Shown here piece after piece: positions 9,470 to 20,165 of a stretch of 64,000 nucleotides of DNA (positions are counted from its first letter, which is position 1; every line of letters starts with the position of its first letter). Position numbers and translations under genes: made by a program. Source of the stretch: Acidimicrobiales bacterium (lineage in GTDB: Bacteria > Actinomycetota > Acidimicrobiia > Acidimicrobiales > JAKAVM01); contig DAIDHF010000004.1 in the NCBI GenBank assembly GCA_027452005.1, positions 1 through 64,000 of the forward strand, given 5' to 3'. The notes below the pieces were generated by a model. It did no database searches. It had not been told where the DNA came from and worked only from the letters and a program-made list of their open reading frames with translations.

Positions 9470-12400
9470 TTGCCACTATTTCTTCATCTCACTCAAGTGT
9501 CCGAATATCACTCGCCTCGTGGATCGCGAGTTTTTAGTCACCGAAGTTCTAATGGCTATAGGACGGGGAAAACAAAGGGGCTTATTCGAGTAGCCGTTGG
9601 AGTGTTCACGGTAGCCGCGACACTTGCCGTGACCCAGGTTGGAGCTTTTGGAGTCGTGGCGCCGGCTACTTCCCCCATTGCCGTGGGCATTGTGCAAAAC
9701 GTAGATACAACTAATTCAGTCAACTCAGTTGATTGCACTAGCTCCTCATTTTGCATGGCAGTTGACGGGGCATCCCCAAGTAACTCGGTGATCTTCAACG
9801 GGTCGAACTGGACGGTCACCTCGACAGCGTTATCCCCTGCAACGCCTTTAGCACACGTGTCGTGTGTAACCAGCTTGATTTGCTTTTCAACTGACGGTAG
9901 TTCCATATATGAATACAAGTCAGGAAACACACCCCCATGGTTTTCAGTTACACCCACTCCAAGTCCTGCATCGGTATTCTCCTCGATTAGTTGTGCAAAT
10001 TCGGGAGCTGGTTTCTGCGTTGCAGTTGGTGCAGCCGGAGAAGTCTATGAATACAATGGAACAACTTGGTCGAGTGCCATCAGCAACGATTCCACGAACA
10101 ACATTACCTCTGTGTCGTGTCCTAGCTCAACCTTTTGTGCGGCTGTGGATTCGGCGGGCAATACCGACATGTTCAACGGAGCTACTTGGACGGTAACGGC
10201 GGCCCCAGTACCAACTCATACTCCTACAATAGTCCCGGCCTTCACATCGGTATCTTGTTCAACCCTTAGCTTCTGTGTGGCCACTACCTCAACCCCTGAC
10301 ACCGCAGGGTCCTCGTACATGCTTTACTACGTGTACCAATCCAATGGAACCTCGGTTGCCTGGAACTACTACCAGTCCACCGATCTAAATCCCATGGCAT
10401 CAGTCAGTTGTCCTACCGAGACAGTTAGCCCCAACAGCCTTGGAGTATTTTGTCTGGCAAGCGATAAACCAACTTCTGCTTCGTCAGGGTATCTGTTCTT
10501 TAACGGAGCCACCTGGTCCCAGTCAACTCTGGTCGATTCGACGTCTGCTATTACCCAGGTTAGCTGCATCTCTCCGACGCTTTGTTATGGCTCAGATGGA
10601 ACCGGAGATGTGGTCCTTTACAATGGCCAAGGTTGGGCTTATCCACTTCCGTGGTCGCCAAACCCGGTTGACGCAGCACACGCACTTACCTCCATATCCT
10701 GTCCGCTTAGTGCAAGCACAGTCTTTTGCGCCGCTGGTGATGGAGCCGGAAACGTATACCTGACGTCTTCAGGAACCACTTGGTCTGATTCAGTAACCAC
10801 CCATGACACAAATCCAATAAATGCGATTACGTGTTCCAGCTCAACCTTTTGTATGGAGACCGATTCGCTCAAAAATACCAACACGTATAATGGAACCGTC
10901 TGGGGTGCCTCGGTTACCGCAACTGGTCTTACCAACGCTCTGACATCAATATCGTGTATTAGCTCCTCCCTGTGCGTAGGGGCCGACTCAACGGCCACCA
11001 CGCCTTACCAGTGCACTGGCGGGCCGCCTTGTACTTGGGCTGCCGGAACTGCCGGAACCAGCGCCTATAATGCGGTGTCATGTGCCTCGGCGACGTTTTG
11101 TATGGCCGTTGGGCTAAGCGGAGAGGCTGCAACATATCCGGGTTCTGGTACTACCTGGGCTCCAATCACGGCAGTTGACACGAATAATTTTACCGCCGTG
11201 TCATGCATGTCGAGTTCGTTTTGTCTGGCAGTAGATAACCTTGGCTATGCCTACGCCTACAACGGGACAACCTGGACGAAGGAAACCGGGGCCAAGATTG
11301 ACGCCAACGCGTCGCCCGCATTGGACTCAGTTACATGTACGAGTGTTGAGTACTGCGTGGCCATGGACGGGACAAATGGGGACGCGTATGTAGACGTGGG
11401 AGGGTTCTGGTCGCAGAAAGAGGCGGTGGACTCCGGGACAACTAGTGTGGACGTCTCCTGTGTTGCCGTGGGCTACTGCTTTGCAACTGACAACGGGGGA
11501 AACATTTTGGAGTTAGCCAATACCCCGCCTGCTCTTTCGGGGGCCCCAACAGTTGCCCCGTCGGGTTCGGGATCCCTTCAGGCGACCTGGACAGCACCCA
11601 GTCCACCTGGAGGTTTTGGTGGAGTTTCGTCAGGGTCTTACGTGGTCACTTTGATAAACGCGTCGACCACCCCGGTGTCTGAGGAGAACTTTCCAAATGC
11701 GACCACAACTTACACTGCTAGCAGTCTTCAGAAAGGTGACTCGTATGTGTTCTGTGTGTCAATTGTAACTCAGCTTGGAGAGTCCCTTCCCAACTGTGCC
11801 AGCCCGGCCACGGTTGTTGGCAACCCTGGCGGGGTAGTCTTTGTGGCCCACACGTCGAGTTGCACGGTCGGGTCTAAGCCAACTGGCCTTACATCACTCT
11901 CACCGATTCCGACCAACCCGTATGGGAACGGATACGCAGGGGCCTTTGCCGACATGGGACCGTTCTATCTATGCGTTACTGATCCCAATGGGTATGTGGT
12001 TGATGCCTCCTCCAGTGTCACGGTTGGCTTTTTCGCCTTCAACAATGGAAACTTTGCCAATGGGACAATTTTTTCTGGAACGCCCTACGGTCCTCCTCTG
12101 CCGAGTATTGGCGGTCTAGATTCGGTGACAGTCTCCTCTGGTAGTGCAGCCTCTAGTGCTGTCTACTTTGGGACCCCAACAGCTGGGGCTAGTTATACGG
12201 TTTGGGCTAATGCCCCCAATCAATTTACTCCCAACTGTGGGCTGGGATCTTCAGGATATGGTTGTGCGATCGTGAACGCCGACGTCCAGGCCGCCCCATC
12301 TGGAGTCGGATCTCCAAGTGTGGTTGTAGCCCCGAACACGGCAGCATCAAGTGCTACGTACACTGTTACCTTTACCGCAACGTCGGCATTGAGTACCAGT

Positions 12401-14431
12401 GACTACTATCTTATAGATGCTTCTGGCGGAGCAGCTGGGACAGTATTCCCATCTCTTAGCACCGACTACTCGGTTACCGACCTTACCAATGCAGCTGGGA
12501 CTGGCCTGGAGAGTGTAAGCCCCGTACCCTTCAATACGGGTTCAACGGTTGCAATTGAGGTCCCAGGACCAGTCAGTGCTGGTGATGAGATTCAGCTCAC
12601 AATTTCAAATGTGACTAATCCCTCGTCTCCTGGGTCTGCTGATTACATGTACGTGTATACCAGCCAAGACGGACTACCTACCAAGACAAACTCGTACGCT
12701 ATTGGGGTCGGGTCGACCATGGCGATCCTGTCAGGTAATAATCAGAGCACCGGACTCGACCAGGCCTTTGGTTCAGTGCTTGAGGTGGTAATTAAAAATG
12801 CGAGTGGGGTCGTCCAGCCCAATATTCAGGTCACCTTTACGGCCCCTATCCAAGGTGCATCAGGCACCTTTCAGGCTTCTGGGTCTTATCTTGAGTCTGA
12901 CACGACTAACGCCCAAGGGGTAGCTACGTCAAGCATCTTTACGTCTAACTCTACCGGGGGAACTTATACGATTTTTGCGAAGGCCCCTGGGGTGAGCACG
13001 GTTATCTTCACCATGACAAACGGGTCCAATCAAGCCATTTCAACGATCAACTCGGCACTGATTGCAAGTCCGACCCTGGTGGCAGCGAATGGAGTCACTC
13101 CGACCTTGTTGACCGTTACTCTAATGAATGGATCAAAGGTGCCCGTACAGAATAAAACAATCTCCGTGGCCGCCTCTAGTGGTACATCTGCTGTTGTAAC
13201 TGCGGTGAATCCCGTAACTAACTCAAATGGGCAAGCGACGTTTGAAGCTACTGATACGGTAGCAGAGACGGTCACCTTTACAGCCTCTGACACGACGGAC
13301 TCGGTAACAGTAAACGAACAGGCCCAAGTTACCTTTACCGCTACCCCGGTAGTAACGGTAAACCCAACCCAGCTGAACTTTACCTCCCAGGCGGTTGGGA
13401 CCAAGTCAACCTCACAAACGGTTACCTTCAAGAATGGTGGGGGAGAGAGTCTGACTATTTTCAACATAACCGTTCAGGGACCCGATCAAAACGACTTTAC
13501 GATCTCGGGCACAAACTGTTCGGGAACCCAACTCGGGGCAGGCCAGAGTTGTTCAATCTTTGTAGAGTTCACCCCGGTTGGTACGGGTACGAGAAGCGCC
13601 TCTCTGGAGATTATCGACAACGCAGTAACTAGTCCGCAGATTATCACGGCCACCGGGATAGGTTCGGGCTCCACCACGACCACTTCGGCTACCGGATACT
13701 GGTTAGCCGGATCCAATGGACAGGTATATCCCTTCAAGGCTGCTGGCAACTTTGGGTCGGCGGCAAATATTGCCCTTGCCGCGCCTGTAGTTGGAATGGC
13801 CGACAACATCACCCAGACCGGTTACTGGTTGGCGGCTTCTGACGGTGGAGTGTTTACCTATGGTGCTGCAAACTTCTGGGGTTCGGCGGGAAATCTACGC
13901 CTAGTTGAACCAGTAGTTGGGATTGCGGCAACCCCGGTTGGCAAAGGTTACTGGCTAGTTGCCGCCGACGGTGGAATATTCTCGTATGGGAATGCCGTTT
14001 TTTACGGGTCTATGGGTGGGATAAATCTGACGGCTCCAGTAGTTGGGATGGTCGCCACTCCTGACGGGCGGGGATACTGGGAGGTTGCCTCCGACGGAGG
14101 CGTCTTTACCTTTGGGGACGCCTCATTTGAGGGTTCGGCATCTGGACTGGCTGCGGCCAATGTGGTCGGAATGGCTACGACTCAAGATGGTCTTGGTTAC
14201 TGGTTGGTCGACTCCTTTGGCGACGTATACAACTTTGGGGATGCGGCCAGTTATGGAGGTGCCAACGGTGCACCAGCCTCGGCAATTGCGGCTACTCCTG
14301 ACGGCAAGGGGTACTGGATTGTAACCGTTCTAGGTCAGGTGATTACATTTGGTGACGCCGGATTTGGGGGAGACCTTTCATCGGCGCCACCCACTTACCC
14401 GGTTATAGCAATCGTCCCCGTACACAGTTGA
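9470..14431 (+). CDS. Large secreted repeat protein: about 14 SxSC-x(5-7)-C propeller-like repeats, Ig/FN3-like and choice-of-anchor-like modules, C-terminal GYW repeat array
   Basis: 1653-aa ORF; hydrophobic N-terminus GLIRVAVGVFTVAATLAVTQVGAFG; repeats such as SVSCPSSTFCAAVDSAGN; C-terminal GYWLVAADGGIFSYGNAVFYGS repeats. Confidence 0.85.
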   Translation: MPLFLHLTQVSEYHSPRGSRVFSHRSSNGYRTGKTKGLIRVAVGVFTVAATLAVTQVGAFGVVAPATSPIAVGIVQNVDTTNSVNSVDCTSSSFCMAVDGASPSNSVIFNGSNWTVTSTALSPATPLAHVSCVTSLICFSTDGSSIYEYKSGNTPPWFSVTPTPSPASVFSSISCANSGAGFCVAVGAAGEVYEYNGTTWSSAISNDSTNNITSVSCPSSTFCAAVDSAGNTDMFNGATWTVTAAPVPTHTPTIVPAFTSVSCSTLSFCVATTSTPDTAGSSYMLYYVYQSNGTSVAWNYYQSTDLNPMASVSCPTETVSPNSLGVFCLASDKPTSASSGYLFFNGATWSQSTLVDSTSAITQVSCISPTLCYGSDGTGDVVLYNGQGWAYPLPWSPNPVDAAHALTSISCPLSASTVFCAAGDGAGNVYLTSSGTTWSDSVTTHDTNPINAITCSSSTFCMETDSLKNTNTYNGTVWGASVTATGLTNALTSISCISSSLCVGADSTATTPYQCTGGPPCTWAAGTAGTSAYNAVSCASATFCMAVGLSGEAATYPGSGTTWAPITAVDTNNFTAVSCMSSSFCLAVDNLGYAYAYNGTTWTKETGAKIDANASPALDSVTCTSVEYCVAMDGTNGDAYVDVGGFWSQKEAVDSGTTSVDVSCVAVGYCFATDNGGNILELANTPPALSGAPTVAPSGSGSLQATWTAPSPPGGFGGVSSGSYVVTLINASTTPVSEENFPNATTTYTASSLQKGDSYVFCVSIVTQLGESLPNCASPATVVGNPGGVVFVAHTSSCTVGSKPTGLTSLSPIPTNPYGNGYAGAFADMGPFYLCVTDPNGYVVDASSSVTVGFFAFNNGNFANGTIFSGTPYGPPLPSIGGLDSVTVSSGSAASSAVYFGTPTAGASYTVWANAPNQFTPNCGLGSSGYGCAIVNADVQAAPSGVGSPSVVVAPNTAASSATYTVTFTATSALSTSDYYLIDASGGAAGTVFPSLSTDYSVTDLTNAAGTGLESVSPVPFNTGSTVAIEVPGPVSAGDEIQLTISNVTNPSSPGSADYMYVYTSQDGLPTKTNSYAIGVGSTMAILSGNNQSTGLDQAFGSVLEVVIKNASGVVQPNIQVTFTAPIQGASGTFQASGSYLESDTTNAQGVATSSIFTSNSTGGTYTIFAKAPGVSTVIFTMTNGSNQAISTINSALIASPTLVAANGVTPTLLTVTLMNGSKVPVQNKTISVAASSGTSAVVTAVNPVTNSNGQATFEATDTVAETVTFTASDTTDSVTVNEQAQVTFTATPVVTVNPTQLNFTSQAVGTKSTSQTVTFKNGGGESLTIFNITVQGPDQNDFTISGTNCSGTQLGAGQSCSIFVEFTPVGTGTRSASLEIIDNAVTSPQIITATGIGSGSTTTTSATGYWLAGSNGQVYPFKAAGNFGSAANIALAAPVVGMADNITQTGYWLAASDGGVFTYGAANFWGSAGNLRLVEPVVGIAATPVGKGYWLVAADGGIFSYGNAVFYGSMGGINLTAPVVGMVATPDGRGYWEVASDGGVFTFGDASFEGSASGLAAANVVGMATTQDGLGYWLVDSFGDVYNFGDAASYGGANGAPASAIAATPDGKGYWIVTVLGQVITFGDAGFGGDLSSAPPTYPVIAIVPVHS
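13690..14430 (+). repeat. C-terminal GYW(L/E)VASDGGxFxFGDAxFxGS protein repeat array (about 6 units)
   Basis: GYWLAGSNGQVYPF / GYWLAASDGGVFTYGAANFWGS / GYWLVAADGGIFSYGNAVFYGS / GYWEVASDGGVFTFGDASFEGS / GYWLVDSFGDVYNFGDA / GYWIVTVLGQVITFGDA. Confidence 0.85.
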
Positions 14432-14446
14432 ACTGAGTTCTCGGGG

Positions 14447-17290
14447 CTAATTAGGTGCCAGACCCACAACCGGGGGACTGAAACCAAATTCACCGGTCGC
14501 TTGTCCGAGGTCCAAGGAGGTGCCATAGTTAGCCACGTCACCGCTTGAATCAATCATCCAAAAGCCCGTTCCAGCTAGATTGGAGGTGGCGTCGACCACC
14601 GGGGCGGCCATGGGAATTTCACCATAGATTCCGGAGAAGTTGGCATCCCCGTAGGCCCAGATGTTTCCCTCTTGGCTAGCGAGTAGGTATCCCTTCCCAT
14701 CTATTGAGGGCATAATCGCTACCACCCCGGCCTCGGGAGACGGCGTTCCATAAAAGTTGGCATCCCCAAAGGCAAAGACACCTCCGTCAGAGGCCACGAG
14801 CCAGTACCCGCCGCCATCGGGTGTGCTTGCCATTCCCACGACCGGCTTGGCCAAATCAAGTCCTCCGGTAGAGCCATAAAAGTTGGCATCCCCAAAGGTA
14901 AAGACACCTCCGTCAGAGGCCACGAGCCAGTACCCGCCGCCATCAGGGGTCCTAGCCATTCCCACGACCGGCTTAGCTAAGTTGATTCCTTGTAGAGATC
15001 CATACAGCGCTGCATTTCCAAAGGAGTCTACCTGGCCCGATGCTGATACTGCCCAGTAACCCTGGTCTAGAGAGGATAGGATAAATCCTCCCGAGTCACT
15101 AGATCCGCCCACGACGCAGTATGAGTTCGAGACGCATGTTACCGAGTCCACCCTACCAATTACCTGAGAGCTTCCCGGAACTGGCGTCCACGAAGAGCTT
15201 GTCGAGGTTAACTGGTAGATTGAAGTGTCCAGTCCAATCTGGCCAGCACTCCAACAGGTACTACCTGTCGTTTGCAAGACACACGAGATCGAGTTGAGAC
15301 TAAGTTGGGTAGGCAAGCCAGAGTTGTCTGGATCCCAGCTAGATCCAGAGTCGGTAGTCACATATATTGATGAGATACCATCTCCATTTGAATCTAATAG
15401 CCAACATTGAGCTGGGCTAGTACATGACACCGCCGTCTGGGTAGCCTGGAATGTCGATGGGACTGACTGAGTCACCCACGATGACCCCGCGTCAGTCGTT
15501 GAAAACACCTCCAGGGTTCCGGCAATTGGTTGAGGCGAAGAGCTGGTTGGTACGATGCCGGTAACCAAGCAGTCTTGACTGTTTACACAAGAGACACTCT
15601 GGAGAATGGAATTATCCGGAATAGGTCCAGGAGCCAGCGCCTGCCAGGACTTGCCCGAGTCTTGTGATTCATATATGGACGCTCCAATAAGTGATAGACA
15701 CATCCCAGAACTTGTGCACGACACATCTACTACTGTTCTTCCGGGCAGGCCAGACGTCGGAAACCAGCCAAATCCACCATTCGTTGTGTAAAAACCGTAG
15801 TAACCAAGGGCGACACAATCTTGGGTTGAGGAACACGAAATAGAATCTAGAACTGTCTGGTTTAGATACGGCGACATGGTTACATACCACGAACTACCCC
15901 CGTTTTGTGTTGCCATAATTGGAGAACTATCTTGACCAGTTGCAAAGCACTCACTAGCTGAAGGACACGCTATCGATGAAATTTCGGGAGTTGATGGTTC
16001 TCCTTGGTATGTATTTGACCATGTCGTCCCGAAGGCAGAATGGGCCAGATAACTAGACAATACTTGAGGAAGGACGTCGGTTCCGTTAGCTCCCAGGGAC
16101 TGGTCGTAAGTAACCGTCCCGAGACATCCAGTACCGGGTTGACACACCAAAGCAGACGCCCCAGTCGATCTTTGAGAAGTACTTGTTTGAAGTGTTGACT
16201 GGTTCCAGCTAGAGCCACCGTCGAGAGTATAAGCTATGGCGGCCATAGAACCTGACTCGCCTGCAACCCAACAGGTGGTCGGGCTAACACAACTAATCGA
16301 GGTAATTGTCCCATTTGAAGAGGATCCAAATGGGCTAGAGGGTGCATTAGACCAGGTATTTCCACCGTTAGTCGTGAGTTCTAAATATGGGTAGTTCCCT
16401 AGGTCAATACTTCCAGAATATCCACCAGCCCAACACGCGGTTGAAGAAGGACAGTAAATGGAGTTGAGTTCACTAGACCCTAACGATCCTCCGGTATATT
16501 GACTGCCGTCGACCTGCCAACTAACTCCTGCGTTGCTCGTCTCGAAAAGTTGATACGGAAACGACCCTGACTGTGTTGGATAGATGGTCCCGGCCGCAAT
16601 ACACGTGCTGGAGTCATTGCACGAAATTGAGTTGAGGCTACCAAACGTACCTTGAGCTTGCTCGGACCAGCTAGCCCCAGAGTTGTTTGAGTATTCAACT
16701 AACCCGTACGACGAGTTCGGAATCGAGTTGGAGTACTCGGTCCCAACCGCCCAACAGACATTGGAATCTGGGCAAGACACCGAGTTCAACTCGGAGGAGC
16801 CAGGAAGTCCTTGTGAGGGTTGCCATGACTGACCTGCATTGGTCGTATAAATTGCCTGGGCCCCTGTTTCAAGTTGCTCACTAAGACTCACCGGCGTAGG
16901 TGTACTTGCAGAGGACCCAACTACCACGCAGTCGAGGGCACTTGGGCAAGCGATTGACGAAAATGGACCTAACTGGCCAGAGAAATCCTGCAACTGAGAC
17001 CAACTAGTACCAGAATTAGTTGTCTCGAGGATATAACCTCCCGTCCCGGCCATCTCGCCCACGGCCAGGCAGTGACTAGTAGTCATGCAGGCTATTGAAT
17101 TGATCTTAAGCCCACCGGAGCTATGGAAGAGAGATGTCCGTTGTCCAGAAACATCCGAGCTTGTTTTTTGGGAAACTCTAATATGAGGGCCAGCATCCTT
17201 TTGCCGTGCTAGGCCATTGGCTGGTGGCAGGAAAGTAGTAAGCAGTCCCACCAAAGCAAGCTTCCAGCCAAGAGCTGCGATGCTACTCAT
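14447..17290 (-). CDS. Large secreted repeat protein: BNR/Ycf48-like propeller repeats plus C-terminal GYW repeat array
   Basis: 947 aa; repeats SISC(x5)C(W/V)AxG with TTNGGxSW Asp-box-like blades; C-terminus GYWLVASDGGVFTFGDANFYGSTGGLDLAKPVVGMASTPDG; N-terminal hydrophobic segment. Confidence 0.85.
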   Translation of the reverse strand: MSSIAALGWKLALVGLLTTFLPPANGLARQKDAGPHIRVSQKTSSDVSGQRTSLFHSSGGLKINSIACMTTSHCLAVGEMAGTGGYILETTNSGTSWSQLQDFSGQLGPFSSIACPSALDCVVVGSSASTPTPVSLSEQLETGAQAIYTTNAGQSWQPSQGLPGSSELNSVSCPDSNVCWAVGTEYSNSIPNSSYGLVEYSNNSGASWSEQAQGTFGSLNSISCNDSSTCIAAGTIYPTQSGSFPYQLFETSNAGVSWQVDGSQYTGGSLGSSELNSIYCPSSTACWAGGYSGSIDLGNYPYLELTTNGGNTWSNAPSSPFGSSSNGTITSISCVSPTTCWVAGESGSMAAIAYTLDGGSSWNQSTLQTSTSQRSTGASALVCQPGTGCLGTVTYDQSLGANGTDVLPQVLSSYLAHSAFGTTWSNTYQGEPSTPEISSIACPSASECFATGQDSSPIMATQNGGSSWYVTMSPYLNQTVLDSISCSSTQDCVALGYYGFYTTNGGFGWFPTSGLPGRTVVDVSCTSSGMCLSLIGASIYESQDSGKSWQALAPGPIPDNSILQSVSCVNSQDCLVTGIVPTSSSPQPIAGTLEVFSTTDAGSSWVTQSVPSTFQATQTAVSCTSPAQCWLLDSNGDGISSIYVTTDSGSSWDPDNSGLPTQLSLNSISCVLQTTGSTCWSAGQIGLDTSIYQLTSTSSSWTPVPGSSQVIGRVDSVTCVSNSYCVVGGSSDSGGFILSSLDQGYWAVSASGQVDSFGNAALYGSLQGINLAKPVVGMARTPDGGGYWLVASDGGVFTFGDANFYGSTGGLDLAKPVVGMASTPDGGGYWLVASDGGVFAFGDANFYGTPSPEAGVVAIMPSIDGKGYLLASQEGNIWAYGDANFSGIYGEIPMAAPVVDATSNLAGTGFWMIDSSGDVANYGTSLDLGQATGEFGFSPPVVGLAPN
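14759..15010 (-). repeat. Near-identical 126-bp (42-aa) tandem repeat units in the GYW array
   Basis: ggcatccccaaaggYaaagacacctccgtcagaggccacgagccagtacccgccgccatc occurs at 14759 and 14885. Confidence 0.85.
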
Positions 17291-17382
17291 CTAAACCATA
17301 CTAGGATGCAAGATTCCTAACATGCAATGGCGGCCTCTCGGGAGCGCCTAAAAGTAGAATCTCCAAGTTTCCTAAATATATG

Positions 17383-19035
17383 TCATAAGCTTTCAAGGAC
17401 CCCCAGTCTCCCCTTTTCGCTAAGCAGGTTGCGGATTTCTTTGATGTCAGTCTCGCACAGCAAGTCATACTCAAGATCCTTTGCTCGGCGAATGTAAACC
17501 GGATCTTCGCACTCCCAGTACTCCTTTCGAAGCTGGCGCTTGACTACCTTGTTGGACTCGGTGCGTGGCAGTTCGCGACAGACGCGGACATATTTTGGAG
17601 CCCACTTGGTCCCAAGATCACGTTGTTGACCAAGAAACTCACCAAAGCGGCTAGGGATAAAACTCTGACCCTCCTTTAGTTCGAGTGCCACCATGACCTG
17701 GTCACCCACCAAGGTATCTGGAACTGCGTACACGGCACACAGAGCTACCTCGTCTAGGCGGGAGATAATACGCTCTATGGGAGCCGCTGCAAAATTCTCT
17801 CCATCAACCCGTATCCAGTCAAAGCTGCGACCGGCAAAGTAGACAAATCCGGATTCATCAACGTAAGCCAGGTCACCCGTCCAGTACATGCCATCCTTCA
17901 AGCGTTCTTTTGTGGCATCGTCGTTGTTCCAGTAACCCTCAAATGAGGCGGCACCAAACTGGTTTACCATCTCCCCAATGGCCTCATCTGGGTTGAGCAA
18001 TTTTCCATCAAGGTCGATCTGCGCCCTCGGGCACTCTTGGCCGGTCTCTGGATTTAGAACAAGCGTCCCGTTGGGGAGTGGACCCAGGGCACCGGCGGGG
18101 GTGTCGTCGCTTCTAGAGACCACGGCACCTCCTTCGGTAGAACCATAGGCGTCGGTAATCTTGCACCCAAAGCGTCTGGAGAAGTTCTCAACGTCCACCT
18201 GGGTTCCTTCATTCCCAAATCCACGTATGAGCGGGTTATCTGAGTCGTTAGGGCGTTCTTGGGTTGCCAGTACGTATGCCAACGTCTTGCCTACGTAGTT
18301 GAAGTAAGTTACGTTGTATTTTCTTACGTCTTCTAGAAAGCCAGACGCCGAAAACTTTCTACGAAGACACAGGATTGATGCGGCAGAAATCGTGGGACAC
18401 CAGTTTGCCATAAGAGCATTAGAGTGGAACAGGGGCATTGCACAGTAGCAAACGTCCTGGGCGGTAAGCTCAAACATCTGGGCCACGATTGATCCGATCA
18501 TAGCCAGTCTTCCTTGAGAACAGATCACGGCCTTGGGGGCTGACGAGGTGCCTGACGTGAAGATGAGCAGAAGTACAGACTCCTTGGTGGGCTCACCAAA
18601 ACGGGGTACCTGGTATATCCCTGAAAAGTTTTCTAGACTTGCCTTATAGTTAGCATCGTCAATATTTATTACGATCCGGGGATCAACTTTTGCGTCTTCC
18701 AGAAGAGAAAGGTAGCTGGAGTCGGTTACGATAAGATCACACTGGGTATGGGAGATGTCTCTAGCCAACTCGTCTCCGCGTCTGGTCGGATTGATTCCAA
18801 CCAAGGTCGCATTTCCTAGAGCACAAGCACCTAACCACATCGGGTATTCGGGTATGTTGTCGAGGAGGACCCCGACGTGGAACTTGTCCGTGCTCCGTAA
18901 CGATTCAATAAACTGGGACCTGAATACACACTGGGTAACGTACTCCTGATAGGTCCAGGTCCGGTCTTCAAATATAATTGCCGTACCTGGATCATCTTTG
19001 CGAGCCAGTAAAATCTCGGCAACGGTTTCTGGCAT
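17383..19035 (-). CDS. Acyl-CoA synthetase (FadD17-like)
   Basis: AMP-binding core LLIFTSGTSSAPKAVICSQGR, YGSTEGGAV, YWTGDLAYVDESGFVYFAGRSFDWIRVDGENFAAAPIE; ATG at 19035 chosen over 19122. Confidence 0.88.
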   Translation of the reverse strand: MPETVAEILLARKDDPGTAIIFEDRTWTYQEYVTQCVFRSQFIESLRSTDKFHVGVLLDNIPEYPMWLGACALGNATLVGINPTRRGDELARDISHTQCDLIVTDSSYLSLLEDAKVDPRIVINIDDANYKASLENFSGIYQVPRFGEPTKESVLLLIFTSGTSSAPKAVICSQGRLAMIGSIVAQMFELTAQDVCYCAMPLFHSNALMANWCPTISAASILCLRRKFSASGFLEDVRKYNVTYFNYVGKTLAYVLATQERPNDSDNPLIRGFGNEGTQVDVENFSRRFGCKITDAYGSTEGGAVVSRSDDTPAGALGPLPNGTLVLNPETGQECPRAQIDLDGKLLNPDEAIGEMVNQFGAASFEGYWNNDDATKERLKDGMYWTGDLAYVDESGFVYFAGRSFDWIRVDGENFAAAPIERIISRLDEVALCAVYAVPDTLVGDQVMVALELKEGQSFIPSRFGEFLGQQRDLGTKWAPKYVRVCRELPRTESNKVVKRQLRKEYWECEDPVYIRRAKDLEYDLLCETDIKEIRNLLSEKGRLGVLESL

Positions 19036-19156
19036 TTTTTGATTTTCCCTTCTAGATATCCCCTGGTAGATACGTAAATTGAAACCTGATCTAAAATTAG
19101 CTGATGGTGTGTCAGATTTCAACTAAGTTTTGTAAAGGAGCTTTGAACAGGAGACT

Positions 19157-20053
19157 TTGATGAACTACTCAATTGGGTTCCCCTGGGGGGCGACGCTTGA
19201 AAGCGGGGAGGTGTTTTCGGGAGTTATGGCCCGTGAACTCGCCAGAGTGTGTGAGCAAGCAGGATACGGGGCAATTTATATAACCGATCATCCGGCACCG
19301 CCCAAGAGTTGGTTGACTAGTGGTGGGCATCCAAGTGTCGACCCCTTTGTTGGGCTTTCGTTTCTAGCTGGGGCGACTGAGTCTATAAAACTTCACACCC
19401 ACCTCTTGATTCCGGCATTACGAAATTTGATTTTGGTCGGAAAGTCACTTGAAGGCCTCAATAATCTGGCACCTGGGCGGGTAATTTTAGGAGTGGGTAG
19501 CGGTTATCTCAAAGACGAGTTTGAGGCACTTGGTGTGAATTACTCGGCGAGGAATGAAATCCTTGACCGATTCTTGTCAACTAATAGTGCTGTTGACCGA
19601 CAAGGTCAAGAGAGAAATACAGTAGCTAACTGTCCTATTTGGATTGGAGGCAACTCAATCCGAGCTATTGATCGGGCAGCCAAATGGGGAGATGGTTGGA
19701 GCCCGATGGCCACGACTACAAAGGCTTCGTCAACCCTCAAGACTCCAGGGATTGAATCACTAGAAGATCTAAAGTTCAAGATTGAAGCTCTCACTGAGCG
19801 CTGGGGGAAAAACAATAGACCAGGGAGGCCAACAATTTGTTATACACCACGGTGGGCAATGATGGGTAATAATAAGTTTCCCGATGTAAGTCAGGTGCGA
19901 GAAAGCCTAGAGGAGTTGCAATGTATCGGGGTTGAATGGGTCTGTTTGAGCCTGCCAGCGAAAAGCTCAAGTGAACTACGAGACAATCTGGCCAGGTTTG
20001 CTGAAGAGTTTATAGGTGATAAGCAGCCATTACGTCTCAAAGAGATTTTCTGA
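19157..20053 (+). CDS. LLM-class (F420- or flavin-dependent) oxidoreductase
   Basis: ARVCEQAGYGAIYITDHPAPPKSW, APGRVILGVGSGYLKDEFEALGV, PIWIGGNSIRAIDRAAKWGDGWSPM. Confidence 0.88.
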   Translation: MMNYSIGFPWGATLESGEVFSGVMARELARVCEQAGYGAIYITDHPAPPKSWLTSGGHPSVDPFVGLSFLAGATESIKLHTHLLIPALRNLILVGKSLEGLNNLAPGRVILGVGSGYLKDEFEALGVNYSARNEILDRFLSTNSAVDRQGQERNTVANCPIWIGGNSIRAIDRAAKWGDGWSPMATTTKASSTLKTPGIESLEDLKFKIEALTERWGKNNRPGRPTICYTPRWAMMGNNKFPDVSQVRESLEELQCIGVEWVCLSLPAKSSSELRDNLARFAEEFIGDKQPLRLKEIF

Positions 20054-20165
20054 TTGTCGGCTATGAACGCATTGGTTCGAGGAAAACTATGTTCTTGAAG
20101 ACTAAACCGGATTTCAACGTGATATATAAGGAGTCTCGTAAGAGAGGATTAAAACCGAACTTTCT

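Noticed and set aside
13030-13467. 145-aa minus-strand ORF
   Set aside because: Mirror of Val/Thr-rich Ig-like repeats in the 1653-aa protein; no independent evidence.
14447-15065. Regular repeats that could look like a CRISPR array
   Set aside because: Period is 126 bp, in frame, coding for GYW 42-aa units; no short repeat/unique spacer pattern and no cas genes.
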